A stretch of 7,746 bases of DNA from Cellvibrionaceae bacterium. Its GTDB lineage: Bacteria > Pseudomonadota > Gammaproteobacteria > Pseudomonadales > Cellvibrionaceae. The stretch spans positions 1 through 7,746 of the forward strand of contig JALUYN010000579.1 of assembly GCA_027012915.1 (NCBI GenBank), read 5' to 3'. Positions within the stretch are counted from its first letter, which is position 1. Each line of letters begins with the position of its first letter. Made by a program: the position numbers and the translations under genes. Below, one piece after another: positions 5,442 through 7,746 of the stretch. Under the pieces are notes generated by a model. The model did not search any database, had not been told where the DNA came from, and saw only the letters and a list, made by a program, of their open reading frames with translations.

Positions 5442-6788
5442 ATGAGCACTAAGATTGGCACCTATCTCAAAGAGCATCGTATTGAAGAGGTTGAGTGCCT
5501 GGTTCCGGATATGACGGGCAACGCACGAGGGAAACTGATTCCTGCAAAGAAATTTGTGAAGGAAGAGTCGCGTCTGCCGGAGAGTATTTTAATTCAGGCC
5601 GTAAACGGTGCCTGGTCCGACGACCACGAAGAGTTACTGGGCAGTGATTTGGACGGCGATATGGTGTTACAGCCTGATCCAAACACTATGCGTCCTGTGC
5701 CCTGGGCCAAGGAAAAAGAGCCCACCGTACAGATTATTCATGACTGCTACACCTATGCCGGCGAGTTGCATCCGCTGGCTGCGCGCAGCGTGTTGCGCCG
5801 TGTATTGGAACTCTATGAAAAAGAGGGGTGGAAGCCTGTCATTGCGCCTGAGGCCGAATTTTATTTCGTGCAGCGCAATATTGATCCGGACCACACACTG
5901 CGTCCCCCCATTGGTCGTTCCGGTCGTCACGAGCGCCCAGGGCAAGCCTACAGCATCGATGCTGCCAATGAATACGAAGATGTAATCGACGATATCTACG
6001 ACTATTGCGACGCCATGAATCTGGATCTGGATACGTTAATTCACGAGTCGGGTTCTGCGCAGTTCGAAGTGAATTTCCTCCACGGTGATCCTCTCGATCT
6101 GGCCGATCAGGTGTTTACCTTTAAGCGCACTGTGCGTGAAGCGGCTCTGCGCCACGATATCTATGCCACCTTTATGGCCAAGCCCATGGAAAAAGAGCCG
6201 GGCAGTGCTATGCATATCCACCAGAGTATTGTCGATGCCAAGACGGGCAAGAATATTTTTGTGGACGAAAACGGTGAAGAAAATGAACTGTTCCGCCACT
6301 ACATTGGCGGTATGCAGAAATACACCCCTTACGCACTGGCGTTTTACGCGCCAAACGTGAATTCCTATCGACGCTTTACCAAGGATATCGCAGCGCCAAT
6401 CAATCTATGTTGGGGTTATGACAACCGCACCACCGGTATTCGCGTCCCAGATAGTAAGCCTGAGGCCAAGCGTGTTGAAAACCGCTTTCCCGGGATGGAT
6501 GCCAACCCCTATCTGGCATTGGCCGCGACTCTCGCCTGTGGCTACCTCGGCATAAAAGAAAAAGTGGAGCCCACCGCGCCGACCACCACCAGTGCTTACG
6601 ATCAGGATATCGAAGTGGCTCGCAGCCTGTTGGAGGCCCTTGAGTTATTGCGCGATTGCAAGCCCTTGGCCGAGGTGGTGGGGGAACGTTTCGTACGCGC
6701 CTACTGCGCGGTTAAGGAAGTTGAATACGAAGAGTTTAACAAGGTGATCAGCTCCTGGGAGCGCGAATACCTGTTGTTGAACGTTTGA
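5442..6788 (+). CDS. spuB: Gamma-glutamylpolyamine synthetase paralogue, glutamine-synthetase fold (SpuB type)
   Basis: This encodes 448 aa of the glutamine synthetase superfamily, in a subfamily different from the divergent ligase. Features are VPDMTGNARGK at 21-31; APEAEFYF at 135-142 with metal-ligand candidates Glu137 and Glu139; HESGSAQFEVNF at 201-212; EPGSAMHIHQS at 262-272; NVNSYRRF at 305-312; DNRTTGIRVP at 337-346; and RVENRFPGMDANPYL at 354-368. The ATP and metal residues are kept and the GlnA adenylylation motif is missing. It is expected to gamma-glutamylate an amine; which polyamine it prefers cannot be told from the sequence. AAAGG (5431-5435) six nt before the ATG is the ribosome-binding site. 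It lies between spuA (48-nt gap) and spuC (34-nt gap) with no terminator in either gap, so the three are very likely one transcript. Confidence 0.9.
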   Translation: MSTKIGTYLKEHRIEEVECLVPDMTGNARGKLIPAKKFVKEESRLPESILIQAVNGAWSDDHEELLGSDLDGDMVLQPDPNTMRPVPWAKEKEPTVQIIHDCYTYAGELHPLAARSVLRRVLELYEKEGWKPVIAPEAEFYFVQRNIDPDHTLRPPIGRSGRHERPGQAYSIDAANEYEDVIDDIYDYCDAMNLDLDTLIHESGSAQFEVNFLHGDPLDLADQVFTFKRTVREAALRHDIYATFMAKPMEKEPGSAMHIHQSIVDAKTGKNIFVDENGEENELFRHYIGGMQKYTPYALAFYAPNVNSYRRFTKDIAAPINLCWGYDNRTTGIRVPDSKPEAKRVENRFPGMDANPYLALAATLACGYLGIKEKVEPTAPTTTSAYDQDIEVARSLLEALELLRDCKPLAEVVGERFVRAYCAVKEVEYEEFNKVISSWEREYLLLNV

Positions 6789-6822
6789 TGATTTGAAGAG
6801 AATTGAAGTAGAGGAACTGGCA

Positions 6823-7746
6823 ATGTCTGAAACCCTGTCGCAATTGCAAGCGCTGGACGAGCGTCATCATATCCACCCGTTTACCGATCAGGGCGATCTG
6901 AATAGCAAGGGCACGAGGGTCATCAGTCGCGCCGAAGGTGTGTACCTTTGGGATGCAGATGGCAACAAGTTGCTCGATGGTATGGCGGGCCTCTGGTGCG
7001 TCAACGTGGGTTATGGTCGTAAGGAGCTGGCGCAAGCTGCTTACGATCAAATGTTGGAACTTCCCTACTACAACAGCTTCTTTCAATGCACCACTCCGCC
7101 GACTATTAAATTGGCAGAGAAGCTTGCCGAGCTGGCGCCAGATCACATCAATAATGTGTTCTTTACCGGATCAGGATCCGATTCCAATGACACCATTTTG
7201 CGTTTGGTACGCCACTACTGGGCCTGCCGTGGTGAGCCAATGAAATCGGTCATCATCAGCCGCAAGAATGCCTACCATGGTTCAACCGTTGCGGGTGCCA
7301 GTCTGGGCGGCATGACCTGGATGCACGAGCAGGGAAATCTGCCGATTCCGGGCATTGTCCACATTGATCAGCCCTATTGGTTTGGTGAAGGCGGTGACGA
7401 AGACACCAATGAGTTTGGTTTGCGAGTCGCACGTCAGTTGGAAGAAAAAATTCTCGATTTGAGTGTTGATCGAGTAGCTGCGTTTATTGCCGAGCCTATT
7501 CAAGGCGCTGGCGGAGTGATTGTACCGCCAGACAGTTACTGGCCTGAAATTCAGCGCATCTGCGACAAGTACGGCATTTTGCTGATATCTGACGAAGTGA
7601 TTTGCGGCTTTGGTCGCACAGGCAAATGGTTTGGTGCCGACTACTACGGAGTCAAGCCTGATTTTATGCCGATCGCCAAGGGACTGTCCTCCGGTTATCT
7701 GCCCATCGGCGGCGTGCTGGTAAGTGATCGCGTTGCCGAAGTGCTA
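6823..7746 (+). CDS. spuC: Polyamine (putrescine):pyruvate aminotransferase, class III PLP enzyme (SpuC), 3' end outside window
   Basis: The reading frame is open from the ATG at 6823 to the last base, giving 308 residues of an expected ~455. GAGGAA at 6811-6816 is a good ribosome-binding site six nt upstream. Class III aminotransferase landmarks are GSGSDSND at 116-123 (PLP phosphate loop), YHG at 151-153, EPIQGAGG at 224-231, the PLP-ring Asp257 in SDEVICGFGRTG, and the Schiff-base Lys286 in IAKGLSSGYLPIGG. The phrase SDEVICGFGRTG followed by KWFGADYYG is typical of the SpuC/omega-transaminase group. It should transfer an amino group from putrescine or a related diamine to pyruvate, forming 4-aminobutyraldehyde, the substrate type of the upstream dehydrogenase. 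In Pseudomonas this gene is followed by the spuDEFGH transporter genes, which would lie past the window edge if conserved. Confidence 0.92.
   Translation, partial: MSETLSQLQALDERHHIHPFTDQGDLNSKGTRVISRAEGVYLWDADGNKLLDGMAGLWCVNVGYGRKELAQAAYDQMLELPYYNSFFQCTTPPTIKLAEKLAELAPDHINNVFFTGSGSDSNDTILRLVRHYWACRGEPMKSVIISRKNAYHGSTVAGASLGGMTWMHEQGNLPIPGIVHIDQPYWFGEGGDEDTNEFGLRVARQLEEKILDLSVDRVAAFIAEPIQGAGGVIVPPDSYWPEIQRICDKYGILLISDEVICGFGRTGKWFGADYYGVKPDFMPIAKGLSSGYLPIGGVLVSDRVAEVL

Overview
The window looks like chromosomal DNA of a gammaproteobacterium, plausibly a marine or pseudomonad-like lineage of moderate GC. The 23S and 5S rRNA sequences are close to the E. coli ones. The protein-coding part has the arrangement known from Pseudomonas as spuI / spuABC, a polyamine (putrescine/spermidine) catabolic locus. 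The genus cannot be fixed from this sequence alone.

Layout. Positions 1-400 are the 3' end of a 23S rRNA gene, from the peptidyl-transferase region to the 3' terminus. Then come a 23S-5S spacer with several hairpins (401-637), a complete 5S rRNA gene (638-756) and a strong intrinsic terminator (766-799) that closes the rrn operon. Positions 800-1333 carry no convincing gene. The part from about 842 to 1230 is GC-rich and crowded with inverted repeats, and is the least explained DNA here. An aldehyde dehydrogenase gene (1334-2833, +) is followed by a bidirectional terminator (2855-2888) shared with a convergent glutamine-synthetase-fold gene (2911-4266, -; spuI/puuA type). A 356-bp intergenic region with two clear dyads separates that gene from a divergent operon: a gamma-glutamyl-GABA hydrolase (4623-5393; spuA/puuD), a second and different glutamine-synthetase-fold ligase (5442-6788; spuB) and a class III aminotransferase (6823 to beyond the window; spuC).

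How the genes fit together (family knowledge plus inference). Putrescine can be broken down by two routes. In one, a ligase adds glutamate, the amine is oxidised or transaminated, the aldehyde is oxidised, and a hydrolase releases GABA. In the other, the free diamine is transaminated by SpuC to 4-aminobutyraldehyde, which an aldehyde dehydrogenase oxidises to GABA. This window holds two candidate ligases, the hydrolase, the transaminase and the dehydrogenase. No PuuB-type oxidase, transporter or dedicated regulator is visible inside it.

I see no undescribed multi-gene system. The items most worth a second look are non-coding: the hairpin-dense spacer after the rrn terminator, a 23-bp dyad over the aldehyde dehydrogenase promoter region, and two dyads in the spuI-spuA divergent region.
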